Assembly (NCBI GenBank): GCA_028131545.1
Contig: JAOICL010000011.1
Span: 1 to 53,744 of the forward strand
Source: Vibrio sp.
Lineage (GTDB): Bacteria; Pseudomonadota; Gammaproteobacteria; Enterobacterales; Vibrionaceae
DNA length: 53,744 nt
Direction of reading: 5' to 3'
Within the stretch, counting starts at the first letter, position 1, and each line of letters starts with the position of its first letter. Positions 47,249-53,744 of this stretch are shown in pieces. Made by a program: the position numbers and the translations under genes. The notes beneath the pieces are model-generated. The model ran no database searches and was not told where the DNA came from. It was given only the letters and a program-made list of their open reading frames with translations.

Positions 47249-48241
47249 TTATCCACCTATTGAAGCTAAATGCGGTGTCGCTCCTGCATTGCCTTCATGT
47301 AAAAGATGGGTTTGTTTCTTTGTTGATAATAAAGCTTGAATTTGTTCAATTAAAGCGGGTTGATCCGATTGATGCGTCATCAAATGGCGTAACGATTGGC
47401 CTTCTTCACCAAACAAACAAAGGTGGAGTTTACCTAATGACGATATTCTTAATCGGTTACAGCTAGAACAGAACCCTTTTTCGTAGGGCATAATCAAACC
47501 AATCTCACCTTGGTAGTCAGGGTGAAAAAAGACTTGAGCAGGACCTGCATCGTGTGCGCTTGGTTTGAGTAACCAACCATTCGCAATTAATTGATTTCGA
47601 ATGGACACCCCAGATACATGATGAGTTTTAAAGTAATCATTCATTTCACCCGTTTGCATCAATTCGATAAAACGAAGTTGGATCGGGTTATCTTTAATCC
47701 AATGTAAGAAAGAATTCAATTGATGTGAATTATAGTTTTTTAGTAAAACGACGTTAACTTTAATTTGTTCATAACCAATTGATAACGCTTTATCAATGCC
47801 TTTCATCACATCATGAAAACGATTTTGTCCAGTAATCCTCATAAAGTCATGCGGCTCTAGGCTATCCAAGCTCACGTTGATATGAGTAAGCCCCGCTTGT
47901 TGCCAATCCGACACCTGACTTGTCATTCGATAGCCATTGGTCGTTGTGGCAACTTTATTAATCCCTTCTGTATTAGCGACCACATCGATAATACGGGTAA
48001 AATCTTTACGCAAGGAAGGCTCGCCACCGGTGATACGAACTTTATTCGTGCCACACTGAGCAAACGCAGATACGGTATTTTTGATTTCAGAAAGAGTCAA
48101 AAATGTAGACGGTTTGATACCATTAGATTGATACCCATCGGGTAAACAATAGGTACATTTAAAATTACACACATCGGTAATCGATAAGCGTAAATAATAG
48201 AACTGACGTTCAAAAGAATCTTTGAATAAATGATCGCTCAT
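47249..48241 (-). CDS. moaA: GTP 3',8-cyclase MoaA
   Basis: Radical SAM enzyme for the first step of Moco synthesis. The N-terminal cluster is CNFKCTYC (Cys25, 29, 32), the C-terminal cluster includes CSSCNRLRIS and LHLCLFG, and the C-terminus ends in Gly-Gly (IGG), needed for activity. I start at the ATG at 48241 (331 codons); the frame extends to a TTG four codons upstream that lies on the GGAAAGG signal. First gene of moaABCDE, behind a structured leader. Confidence 0.97.
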   Translation of the reverse strand: MSDHLFKDSFERQFYYLRLSITDVCNFKCTYCLPDGYQSNGIKPSTFLTLSEIKNTVSAFAQCGTNKVRITGGEPSLRKDFTRIIDVVANTEGINKVATTTNGYRMTSQVSDWQQAGLTHINVSLDSLEPHDFMRITGQNRFHDVMKGIDKALSIGYEQIKVNVVLLKNYNSHQLNSFLHWIKDNPIQLRFIELMQTGEMNDYFKTHHVSGVSIRNQLIANGWLLKPSAHDAGPAQVFFHPDYQGEIGLIMPYEKGFCSSCNRLRISSLGKLHLCLFGEEGQSLRHLMTHQSDQPALIEQIQALLSTKKQTHLLHEGNAGATPHLASIGG

Positions 48242-48253
48242 ACACCTTTCCAA

Positions 48254-48362
48254 ATGCAGGAGGCTGAGTCATTTCTTTCTCAACCTTGGTAAGCTCAGCT
48301 CGCTTACGGCTTAACCAGCAATATCATGATCTCATGACTTAGCCAGAGAAGCTAGGAGTTGT
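48254..48362 (-). ncRNA. Probable Moco riboswitch leader of moaABCDE
   Basis: The moaA leader is rich in paired elements: a perfect hairpin GTAAGC/GCTTAC (48289-48307), a GGCT-AA/TT-AGCC helix (48339-48344 with 48308-48314) enclosing TCATGAGATCATGA, and AGCCTCCTGCA just before the start. Position and segments such as TCTCTGGC and TGCTGGTTAAGCC recall the Moco RNA motif upstream of E. coli moaA. The call is from memory of the motif. The rest of the 311-base gap to ybhK (48363-48552) shows no gene that I believe. Confidence 0.6.
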
Positions 48363-48552
48363 TTGGGGGAGAGTATAATCGAATGGGCGTTATTATGGTT
48401 TTCTTATTTACTCCCTCTTTGTGATAAATCAAAGGATCATCATATTTTTGTTTCTCTGAGGACTTTTTCATCACTTTATTCTCTTATAGACTTATTGATT
48501 ATGTTAAAAGGAAGTTATACTTCTCTCATACTATTTACATGGGCTTATCAAT

Positions 48553-49440
48553 ATGTGCGTATATAAAAAAAATAAAGTCGTTGCTATTGGAGGCGGACAT
48601 GGCTTAGGCCGTATTTTATCCGCTTTAAAAGACTTCGGTGGTAACGCCACTGGTATTGTGACGACAACCGACAATGGCGGTTCAACGGGTCGAATACGTG
48701 AATGCCAAGGGGGGATTGCCTGGGGAGACACCCGAAATTGTGTCAATCAATTAATCACTGAGCCTTCAATCAGCTCTATGATGTTTGAATATCGATTCCG
48801 AGGAGCTGGTGAATTGAATGGCCATAATTTGGGCAACCTAATGTTAACCGCGCTCGATAATTTATCAGTACGCCCTTTGGATGCTATTAATCTTATTCGT
48901 AGTATGCTCAAAGTAGATATTTATTTAATCCCAATGACAGAGCACCCTGCTGACTTAACGGCTCTCGCGATAGATGGTACTCAAGTCATGGGTGAAACCA
49001 GTGTCGATGAAATGACGAAACCCCTTCGACGATTAGATATTGACCCTATTGTTCCTGCAACTAAAGAAGCCGTAACGGCAATCAACGAAGCAAACTGTAT
49101 TATTCTGGGTCCAGGATCTTTCTTAACCAGTATTATGCCACCACTATTGCTCTCTGAGATCACTGATGCCATAGAAAAAAATCAAACGGCCAAACTGATT
49201 TTTATTGACAATTTATCTCCAGAGCAAGGTCCTGCTGGGATGATGAATCTAGAAGAACGGTTAGCATGGTGTGAAAGAGCGGTTCATGGCCGACGCATCG
49301 ATCAGGTCTTAACCGGGTCAAATACACAGGATATCGATGAAAAATGGAATATCAATACTGCCGATCTCGCTTCTGCTAATCGAGACTGGCGTCATGATAG
49401 GCAGAAACTCAATAAAGCCATTTGTGATCTCATTCAGTAA
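48553..49440 (+). CDS. ybhK: YvcK/YbhK-family (CofD-like) protein
   Basis: Member of the YvcK/CofD-like family, 295 residues, matching E. coli YbhK. It binds a UDP-sugar in related proteins and affects gluconeogenic growth and cell-wall synthesis in Bacillus. Signatures: VVAIGGGHGLGRILSALK, VTTTDNGGSTGRIR, GELNGHNLGNLML and ILGPGSFLTSIMPPLL. It is divergent from moaA, as in E. coli, and converges on luxU, overlapping its last codons by 11 bases. Confidence 0.92.
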   Translation: MCVYKKNKVVAIGGGHGLGRILSALKDFGGNATGIVTTTDNGGSTGRIRECQGGIAWGDTRNCVNQLITEPSISSMMFEYRFRGAGELNGHNLGNLMLTALDNLSVRPLDAINLIRSMLKVDIYLIPMTEHPADLTALAIDGTQVMGETSVDEMTKPLRRLDIDPIVPATKEAVTAINEANCIILGPGSFLTSIMPPLLLSEITDAIEKNQTAKLIFIDNLSPEQGPAGMMNLEERLAWCERAVHGRRIDQVLTGSNTQDIDEKWNINTADLASANRDWRHDRQKLNKAICDLIQ

Positions 49441-49771
49441 AGGTTTTCAACTCACGTAGCACGAGGGTGACTTCTTGTTGAAAATTCATCACTGTATTAG
49501 GTTCCGTTAAGCTATCACCATTTTTTGCTTTTTTATCCAAGAGTAAAACCAGACTTTCTAGGCGGCTAGCCCCAAAGCTTGCCGCACTGCTTTTCAATTC
49601 ATGGCTGATGTCGGCTAAATATTGATTGAGTTCTAGACCAGTGAGTTGCTGTGTTCTTTCAATATACCCTTCAAGCTCTTGGGTAAAAATACCCAATAAT
49701 ACCGGGATATGTTCTTGTCCTATTTCTTTGATCAGGTTGTTAATGACGACTTCATCGATGACGTTATTCAT
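49430..49771 (-). CDS. luxU: Quorum-sensing phosphorelay protein LuxU
   Basis: HPt phosphotransfer protein passing phosphate from hybrid sensor kinases to LuxO. The phosphorylated histidine is in DISHELKSSAASFGA (His57), and the surrounding helix is strongly conserved. I start at the ATG at 49771 (114 codons, MNNVIDEV), overlapping the luxO stop by eight bases; the longer frame runs back into luxO and is not likely. The intact histidine implies the relay to LuxO still operates. Confidence 0.93.
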   Translation of the reverse strand: MNNVIDEVVINNLIKEIGQEHIPVLLGIFTQELEGYIERTQQLTGLELNQYLADISHELKSSAASFGASRLESLVLLLDKKAKNGDSLTEPNTVMNFQQEVTLVLRELKTFTE

Positions 49772-51290
49772 TCTCTTTCCAGTTTTGTACCTTACGGTAA
49801 AGTGTTGATGGACTGACTTCCAAGTAGCGCGAGGCCATAGGTACATTGCCATCACATTCTTCAATCACTTTTTCAATGATCTCTCTTTCTATTATATGCA
49901 AAGGCCTGAGTAATGCGAATTCAGATGGAATATCCACTTTGTCTCGGCTATGCGATACCTTTACCAATCTATCAATAAAGGTATTATCTGGGATATCCTG
50001 ACCTTGATACTGAATAGAAATTCGATGTAACAAAGAAATCAATTCTTTATGGTTATAAGTGTAATAATGACTTCCTAATGAGTTTATTGCTGATGAAGAT
50101 AATCTAGCTGGCTGATGCGATAGTTTTTTTTCTAATTTTTTCAGCGCATTAACGATGATATTCGGTAAACATTTGCGTTCTGCTTGTAATGAAGGGATCG
50201 AATGGTGAACAAAACAGCCATAAAGCAGTTCTGGTAATAACTGACCTCCTTCAATCAATAATTGAACATCTCCATCACACAACAGTACTAATTGGCATTC
50301 AAGCATTTGATGATCACTTATCGTTAACTGTGATAAATAGGGGGTATCCATTAATGCATGCCACTTTTTCTGCCAATTTAACGACAAATTTTGAATATGA
50401 GGTATCACCAAAGTCACGACCTGATTCGATTCTGTACCTTTACTTTGTTGCTCAAGTCTTTCTTTTACAAAGCTCAGCAGTCGTTGATATATTTGTTCTA
50501 TATCATCACTGTCATTCAATAAACCACTATTTAAAACAATAAATAAATTAGAGTCTCTAGACGCTGCCAAATGATAGTCATATAACACTTCTTTCTTCGG
50601 TGTACCTTGCTCTCCAGACAAGAAGACAGGAAGCATTGATTGCTTTGCTATAGACCAGTTGTAACGAGTCATTTCTTGCCATGACTCACCCGCTACCCAA
50701 TCTAAATTATTATCTCCACTCATAATAGAGACCATGCGCTCTCTTTCACTGATTAGGGAAAAGAGCATCGACATAGAATCATTCGAGTTAATAGAATGTT
50801 CAGAGTCAGAAGACGGTAAGGCGGGCTGCTCCTGTCTATTGCTTTTTGGTATGACTACCACATCTGGCGATGCCTTTCTGCGTTGTTGTAAGATTTTAGT
50901 TACCGTCAATCTAAGCCTTGCTGCTTCACAAGGCTTCACTAAAAAGTCATCCGCGCCTAAATTTATTGCTTGTACCGCAATATCAATGGAACCATGGGCT
51001 GTCATGAATACAATTGGGATCTCAGGCCACTTTTGCTTCACTTCCTTCAATACATCCATACCCGTCATATCTGGCAATCGTAAATCCAGTAACATTAAAC
51101 TGGGCTTATGACGTTGGATGCTGGCTAAGGCCGAACGGCCTGTTCTCACCACTTCAATCTCTAAATTCATGGGAGTCAAATAACTTCGATAAAGTGAAGC
51201 GACAGACTGTGTATCTTCTACCATTAATAAAGAGCAACCAGAAGCATCGAAATGATCACTTAATTCTGTAATACCATTTAAATTTTGCAT
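49764..51290 (-). CDS. luxO: LuxO with preserved receiver and DNA-binding domains but degenerate AAA+ domain
   Basis: By position and by its two ends this is LuxO. The receiver has LLMVEDTQSVASLYRSYLTP, phosphoacceptor Asp69 in LMLLDLRLPDMTGMDV, and IVFMTAHGSID. The C-terminal Fis-type domain keeps IEECDGNV and SPSTLYRKVQNW. The centre (about 175-445) aligns with a sigma-54 AAA+ domain only in part: GESGTGKE is GEQGTPKKE, the GAFTGA loop is absent, Walker B is TLVIPHI, and the ATN and arginine-finger segments are gone. I start at the ATG at 51290 (508 codons plus stop); typical LuxO is about 450-475. The open frame argues against a pseudogene. Confidence 0.9.
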   Translation of the reverse strand: MQNLNGITELSDHFDASGCSLLMVEDTQSVASLYRSYLTPMNLEIEVVRTGRSALASIQRHKPSLMLLDLRLPDMTGMDVLKEVKQKWPEIPIVFMTAHGSIDIAVQAINLGADDFLVKPCEAARLRLTVTKILQQRRKASPDVVVIPKSNRQEQPALPSSDSEHSINSNDSMSMLFSLISERERMVSIMSGDNNLDWVAGESWQEMTRYNWSIAKQSMLPVFLSGEQGTPKKEVLYDYHLAASRDSNLFIVLNSGLLNDSDDIEQIYQRLLSFVKERLEQQSKGTESNQVVTLVIPHIQNLSLNWQKKWHALMDTPYLSQLTISDHQMLECQLVLLCDGDVQLLIEGGQLLPELLYGCFVHHSIPSLQAERKCLPNIIVNALKKLEKKLSHQPARLSSSAINSLGSHYYTYNHKELISLLHRISIQYQGQDIPDNTFIDRLVKVSHSRDKVDIPSEFALLRPLHIIEREIIEKVIEECDGNVPMASRYLEVSPSTLYRKVQNWKENE

Positions 51291-51316
51291 ATTGCTTTCT
51301 TTTTTTTGTGTTATTT

Positions 51317-51329
51317 TTTCATTATGCAA
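51317..51329. promoter_or_regulatory. Candidate LuxO operator
   Basis: TTTCATTATGCAA matches the LuxO-binding consensus TTGCANNNTGCAA, as I remember it, at 9 of 10 fixed positions. It lies 26 bases upstream of the luxO start and about 87 upstream of the qrr1 5' end, so it could serve luxO autoregulation or qrr1. Only one such site was found. Confidence 0.5.
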
Positions 51330-51404
51330 AAATAATACGACACTTTTTGCTCGTGTGACCAGTTAATACAACCTCGATCACAATATTATCATGATAAATA
51401 AGAG

Positions 51405-51410
51405 TAGAAT
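51405..51410 (+). promoter_or_regulatory. Candidate sigma-70 -10 box of qrr1
   Basis: TAGAAT lies five bases before the 5' hairpin of qrr1, the distance expected for a -10 box. No good -35 is seen 16-18 bases upstream, which fits a promoter that needs an activator. There is no GG dinucleotide on this strand between 51296 and 51434, so no canonical sigma-54 site. Confidence 0.35.
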
Positions 51411-51415
51411 GTCAT

Positions 51416-51508
51416 TGATCCTGATAAATCATCGGGGTCACCTAGCCAACTGACGTTATTTGTGAAGTTTTTTCACAAGACCAATAAGTCTTTCTTATTG
51501 GTCTTTTT
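51416..51508 (+). ncRNA. qrr1: Quorum regulatory small RNA Qrr1
   Basis: Hfq-dependent sRNA that base-pairs with mRNAs for LuxR/HapR-type regulators and others. It has the full Qrr layout: a 10-bp 5' hairpin TGATCCTGAT/ATCGGGGTCA (51416-51425, 51431-51440), the nearly invariant core CACCTAGCCAACTGACGTT (51439-51457), a second hairpin TTGTGAA/TTCACAA, and a terminator GACCAATAAG/CTTATTGGTC (51479-51488, 51494-51503) with five Ts. It sits between luxO and uvrB, the known qrr1 position in vibrios. Preserved core and structure imply it is functional. Confidence 0.93.
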
Positions 51509-51597
51509 CATTTCTAAGGCATCGAAGAGAAGACATTAATCCAAAAACCTTCATTTTTACGAGTGAATCACATAATGTCTGTATTAAGCATCGCCCG

Positions 51598-53637
51598 TTA
51601 TTTAAAAAAGGCCTCTTTTAAACGACTGATCTCATCTCGTTTTTGTGCTGCTAATTCAAACTCTAAATCCTGAGCATACTGATGCATTTCCGTTTCGAGT
51701 TTTGCGATGGTTTTATCAAAATCAGCTTGTGTTAATACATGATATTGAGAATCTGGTTCTGCAACTTTAGCTAATGGGACGACATGACTTGGTTTTCTCG
51801 CTTTTGCCTTCGTCGCCTCACCCAGTTCTAGGATGTCTTGAACACGACGTTCAAGTGGCTGAGGTGTGATTCCTTTTTCTTGGTTATATTCTTGTTGTTT
51901 CGCTCTACGACGCTCCGTTTCATCAATCGCTTTTTTCATCGATTTTGTTACTTTATCGCCATAGAGAATCGCTTTACCATTGACATTACGAGCTGCGCGT
52001 CCGATTGTTTGAATTAAAGAACGCTCCGAGCGTAAAAACCCTTCCTTGTCTGCATCTAAAATTGCCACGAGAGAAACCTCTGGCATATCCAACCCCTCTC
52101 TTAACAAGTTAATGCCAACAAGAACATCAAATTCCCCTAATCTCAAATCTCGAATAATTTCGACGCGCTCCACTGTATCGATATCAGAGTGTAAATAACG
52201 AACTTTTACATCATGCTCTGTTAAATATTCAGTGAGGTCTTCAGCCATGCGCTTCGTTAGTGTTGTGACTAATACTCGCTCATGTATTTTTTCACGCTGA
52301 CGAATTTCAGACAGTAAATCATCCACCTGCGTCGCAACCGGTCTCACTTCCAAGACGGGATCCAATAACCCTGTTGGCCTGACGACCTGATCAGCAATAT
52401 CTTCACCTGACTTATCCAGCTCGTAATGACCTGGAGTTGCAGAAACAAAAATGGTTTGAGGTGCTAAAGATTCAAACTCTTCAAATTTAAGTGGGCGATT
52501 ATCCAACGCTGAAGGCAAACGAAAACCAAATTCGACCAGCGTTTCTTTTCTTGAACGATCCCCTTTATACATTGCGCCGATTTGCGGTACAGTGACATGG
52601 GATTCATCGATAATCAGTAAACCATCACTGGGTAAGTAATCAAATAAAGTAGGAGGAGCCTCTCCTTCTCCCCTTCCACTGAGGTAACGAGAATAGTTTT
52701 CAATGCCTGAACAAAAACCCAGCTCTTGCATCATTTCAATATCAAATAACGTCCTTTGAGAAATCCTTTGCTCTTCCAATAACTTATTATGTTCGAGTAA
52801 GTAAGATTTCCTCTGTGTTAGCTCTTTTTTTATGTTTTCTATGGCATCTATAAGCTGTTCTCTTGGAGTCACGTAGTGTGTCTTAGGATAAACAGTAAAT
52901 CGAGGTAGGTCGCGCTGGATAATGCTGCCCGTTAAAGGATCAAAAATGCTGATTCTTTCAATTTCATCATCAAATAATTCGATTCGAACCGCTTCTAACT
53001 CAGATTCAGCAGGGAAGATATCGATGACTTCACCGCGAACTCGAAATTGCCCTCGCTCAAACGCCATGTCATTACGGCTATACTGCAGATCGGCTAAACG
53101 CCTTAAGATATCCCGTTGCTCCATAAAGTCACCACGTCGAACATGCAACATCATTTGCATATAAGATTGAGGGTCCCCCAGACCATAAATAGCCGATACA
53201 GATGCAACAATAATGGCATCCTTTCGTTCAAGTAATGCCTTTGTTGCGGATAAACGCATCTGCTCAATGTGTGCATTGACTGATGCATCTTTTTCAATAA
53301 ACGTATCGGTTGTAGGAACATAAGCCTCTGGCTGATAATAATCATAATAAGACACAAAATATTCAACGGCATTATGAGGGAAGAAGGCTTTCATTTCACC
53401 GTAGAGCTGCGCGGCTAATGTTTTATTAGGGGCAAGTAATAACGTTGGACGATTTTTCTGGGCAATCACATTAGCCAAGGTAAAGGTTTTCCCTGATCCT
53501 GTCACACCTAATAGAGTTTGATGAGCAAGCCCTGCATCAAGCCCTTCACTCAATTTATCAATGGCTGTAGGTTGATCACCTGCTGGTTGATACTTCGATT
53601 CAAGCTGATACTCTTTACATTGCTGCTCATCATTCAT
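51598..53637 (-). CDS. uvrB: Excinuclease ABC subunit B
   Basis: Damage-verifying helicase-like subunit of nucleotide excision repair. Walker A is [13 protein letters not shown], the beta-hairpin region lies at [12 protein letters not shown], motif II is [13 protein letters not shown], and motifs V-VI are [14 protein letters not shown] and QTIGRAARN. The C-terminal UVR domain ([18 protein letters not shown]) binds UvrC. 679 residues. The ATG follows TAGGAAG. About 107 bases upstream are visible and hold no LexA box that I can see. Confidence 0.98.
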   Translation of the reverse strand: MNDEQQCKEYQLESKYQPAGDQPTAIDKLSEGLDAGLAHQTLLGVTGSGKTFTLANVIAQKNRPTLLLAPNKTLAAQLYGEMKAFFPHNAVEYFVSYYDYYQPEAYVPTTDTFIEKDASVNAHIEQMRLSATKALLERKDAIIVASVSAIYGLGDPQSYMQMMLHVRRGDFMEQRDILRRLADLQYSRNDMAFERGQFRVRGEVIDIFPAESELEAVRIELFDDEIERISIFDPLTGSIIQRDLPRFTVYPKTHYVTPREQLIDAIENIKKELTQRKSYLLEHNKLLEEQRISQRTLFDIEMMQELGFCSGIENYSRYLSGRGEGEAPPTLFDYLPSDGLLIIDESHVTVPQIGAMYKGDRSRKETLVEFGFRLPSALDNRPLKFEEFESLAPQTIFVSATPGHYELDKSGEDIADQVVRPTGLLDPVLEVRPVATQVDDLLSEIRQREKIHERVLVTTLTKRMAEDLTEYLTEHDVKVRYLHSDIDTVERVEIIRDLRLGEFDVLVGINLLREGLDMPEVSLVAILDADKEGFLRSERSLIQTIGRAARNVNGKAILYGDKVTKSMKKAIDETERRRAKQQEYNQEKGITPQPLERRVQDILELGEATKAKARKPSHVVPLAKVAEPDSQYHVLTQADFDKTIAKLETEMHQYAQDLEFELAAQKRDEISRLKEAFFK

Positions 53638-53744
53638 ACTTCCTACACCTTTCTTATTTAACTCTGATTTTATGTCTACTAAAATAACAACAATTCAGCC
53701 GTATTCTTTCATAAAATAGTGTAGATGTAGATGAATACCTATCA

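Noticed and set aside
48363..48566. 67-codon plus-strand frame before ybhK
   Set aside because: Hydrophobic low-complexity translation, no ribosome-binding site, and it overlaps the ybhK start in another frame.
49764..51290. luxO as a pseudogene
   Set aside because: The frame is uninterrupted, both end domains are well conserved and luxU overlaps it normally; only the central domain has diverged.
51336..51351. Possible sigma-54 promoter TACGACACTTTTTGCT upstream of qrr1
   Set aside because: The -12 TTGCT fits, but the near-invariant -24 GG is AC and the start would be more than 50 bases upstream of the Qrr 5' hairpin. Treated as a chance match or relic.
51354..51382. CRP site from TGTGA (51354) and TCACA (51378) upstream of qrr1
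   Set aside because: The half-sites are 19 bases apart instead of six.
53638..53744. LexA box upstream of uvrB
   Set aside because: No CTGT-N8-ACAG in the visible upstream bases; it could lie beyond the window edge.

Overview
The window reads as a continuous stretch of chromosome from a marine member of the Vibrionaceae (Vibrio, Aliivibrio or a close relative; genus not fixed here). Gene content and order fit that family: polar-flagellum genes flhA-flhF-flhG-fliA run into cheY-cheZ-cheA-cheB-parC-parP-cheW-DUF2802 and then the ccm cluster, fadIJ lies near fadL and mlaA, and luxU-luxO sits beside a Qrr small RNA and uvrB. DNA is AT-leaning. No insertion sequence, prophage, integron, CRISPR array, tRNA or rRNA was seen.

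Layout. 1-1.4 kb: 5'-truncated penicillin-binding protein 4B-like serine hydrolase (+). 1.6-8.4 kb: small Cys-cluster protein (+), then recR, ybaB, dnaX, apt, ybaN, an RssB-type response regulator and a YdjA-type nitroreductase (all -). 8.5-16.3 kb: lipid module with fadJ-fadI (-), a sigma factor/DUF3379 pair and fadL (+), a Pmp3-type peptide and mlaA (-). 16.4-23.6 kb: cytochrome c maturation ccmABCDEFGHI (-). 23.7-37.0 kb: chemotaxis and flagellar block (-), headed by a good sigma-54 promoter upstream of flhA. 37.1-45.4 kb: sixA (-), an M16 protease (+), yecM (-), argS (+), an unknown exported protein and an Aer-like receptor (-). 45.5-49.4 kb: moaABCDE (-) behind a probable Moco riboswitch, and ybhK (+). 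49.4-53.6 kb: luxU-luxO (-), qrr1 (+), uvrB (-).

The most unusual locus is luxO-qrr1. LuxO normally is a sigma-54 activator ATPase that, when phosphorylated through LuxU, drives qrr sRNA transcription. Here the receiver and Fis-type DNA-binding domains are well preserved, but the central AAA+ domain has lost an intact Walker A, Walker B, the GAFTGA loop and the arginine-finger region, while the frame stays open (508 codons). The intergenic region upstream of qrr1 contains no GG dinucleotide on the qrr1 strand, so it has no canonical -24/-12 promoter, although the Qrr RNA core, 5' hairpin and terminator are intact and a near-consensus LuxO operator remains. Sigma-54 seems to be in use elsewhere (flhA promoter). 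This suggests a quorum-sensing switch rewired away from sigma-54: LuxO as a phospho-regulated ordinary repressor or activator on a sigma-70 qrr1 promoter.

Other points worth a second look are four copies of an acidic DDEFDxLLDELHG motif in the CheA linker, with look-alikes at the ParP N-terminus and CheZ C-terminus; an 8-bp repeat array between cheY and cheZ; a 10-bp array built from the moaC stop region; a heptad minisatellite in parP; and a textbook A AAA AAG frameshift site in dnaX.
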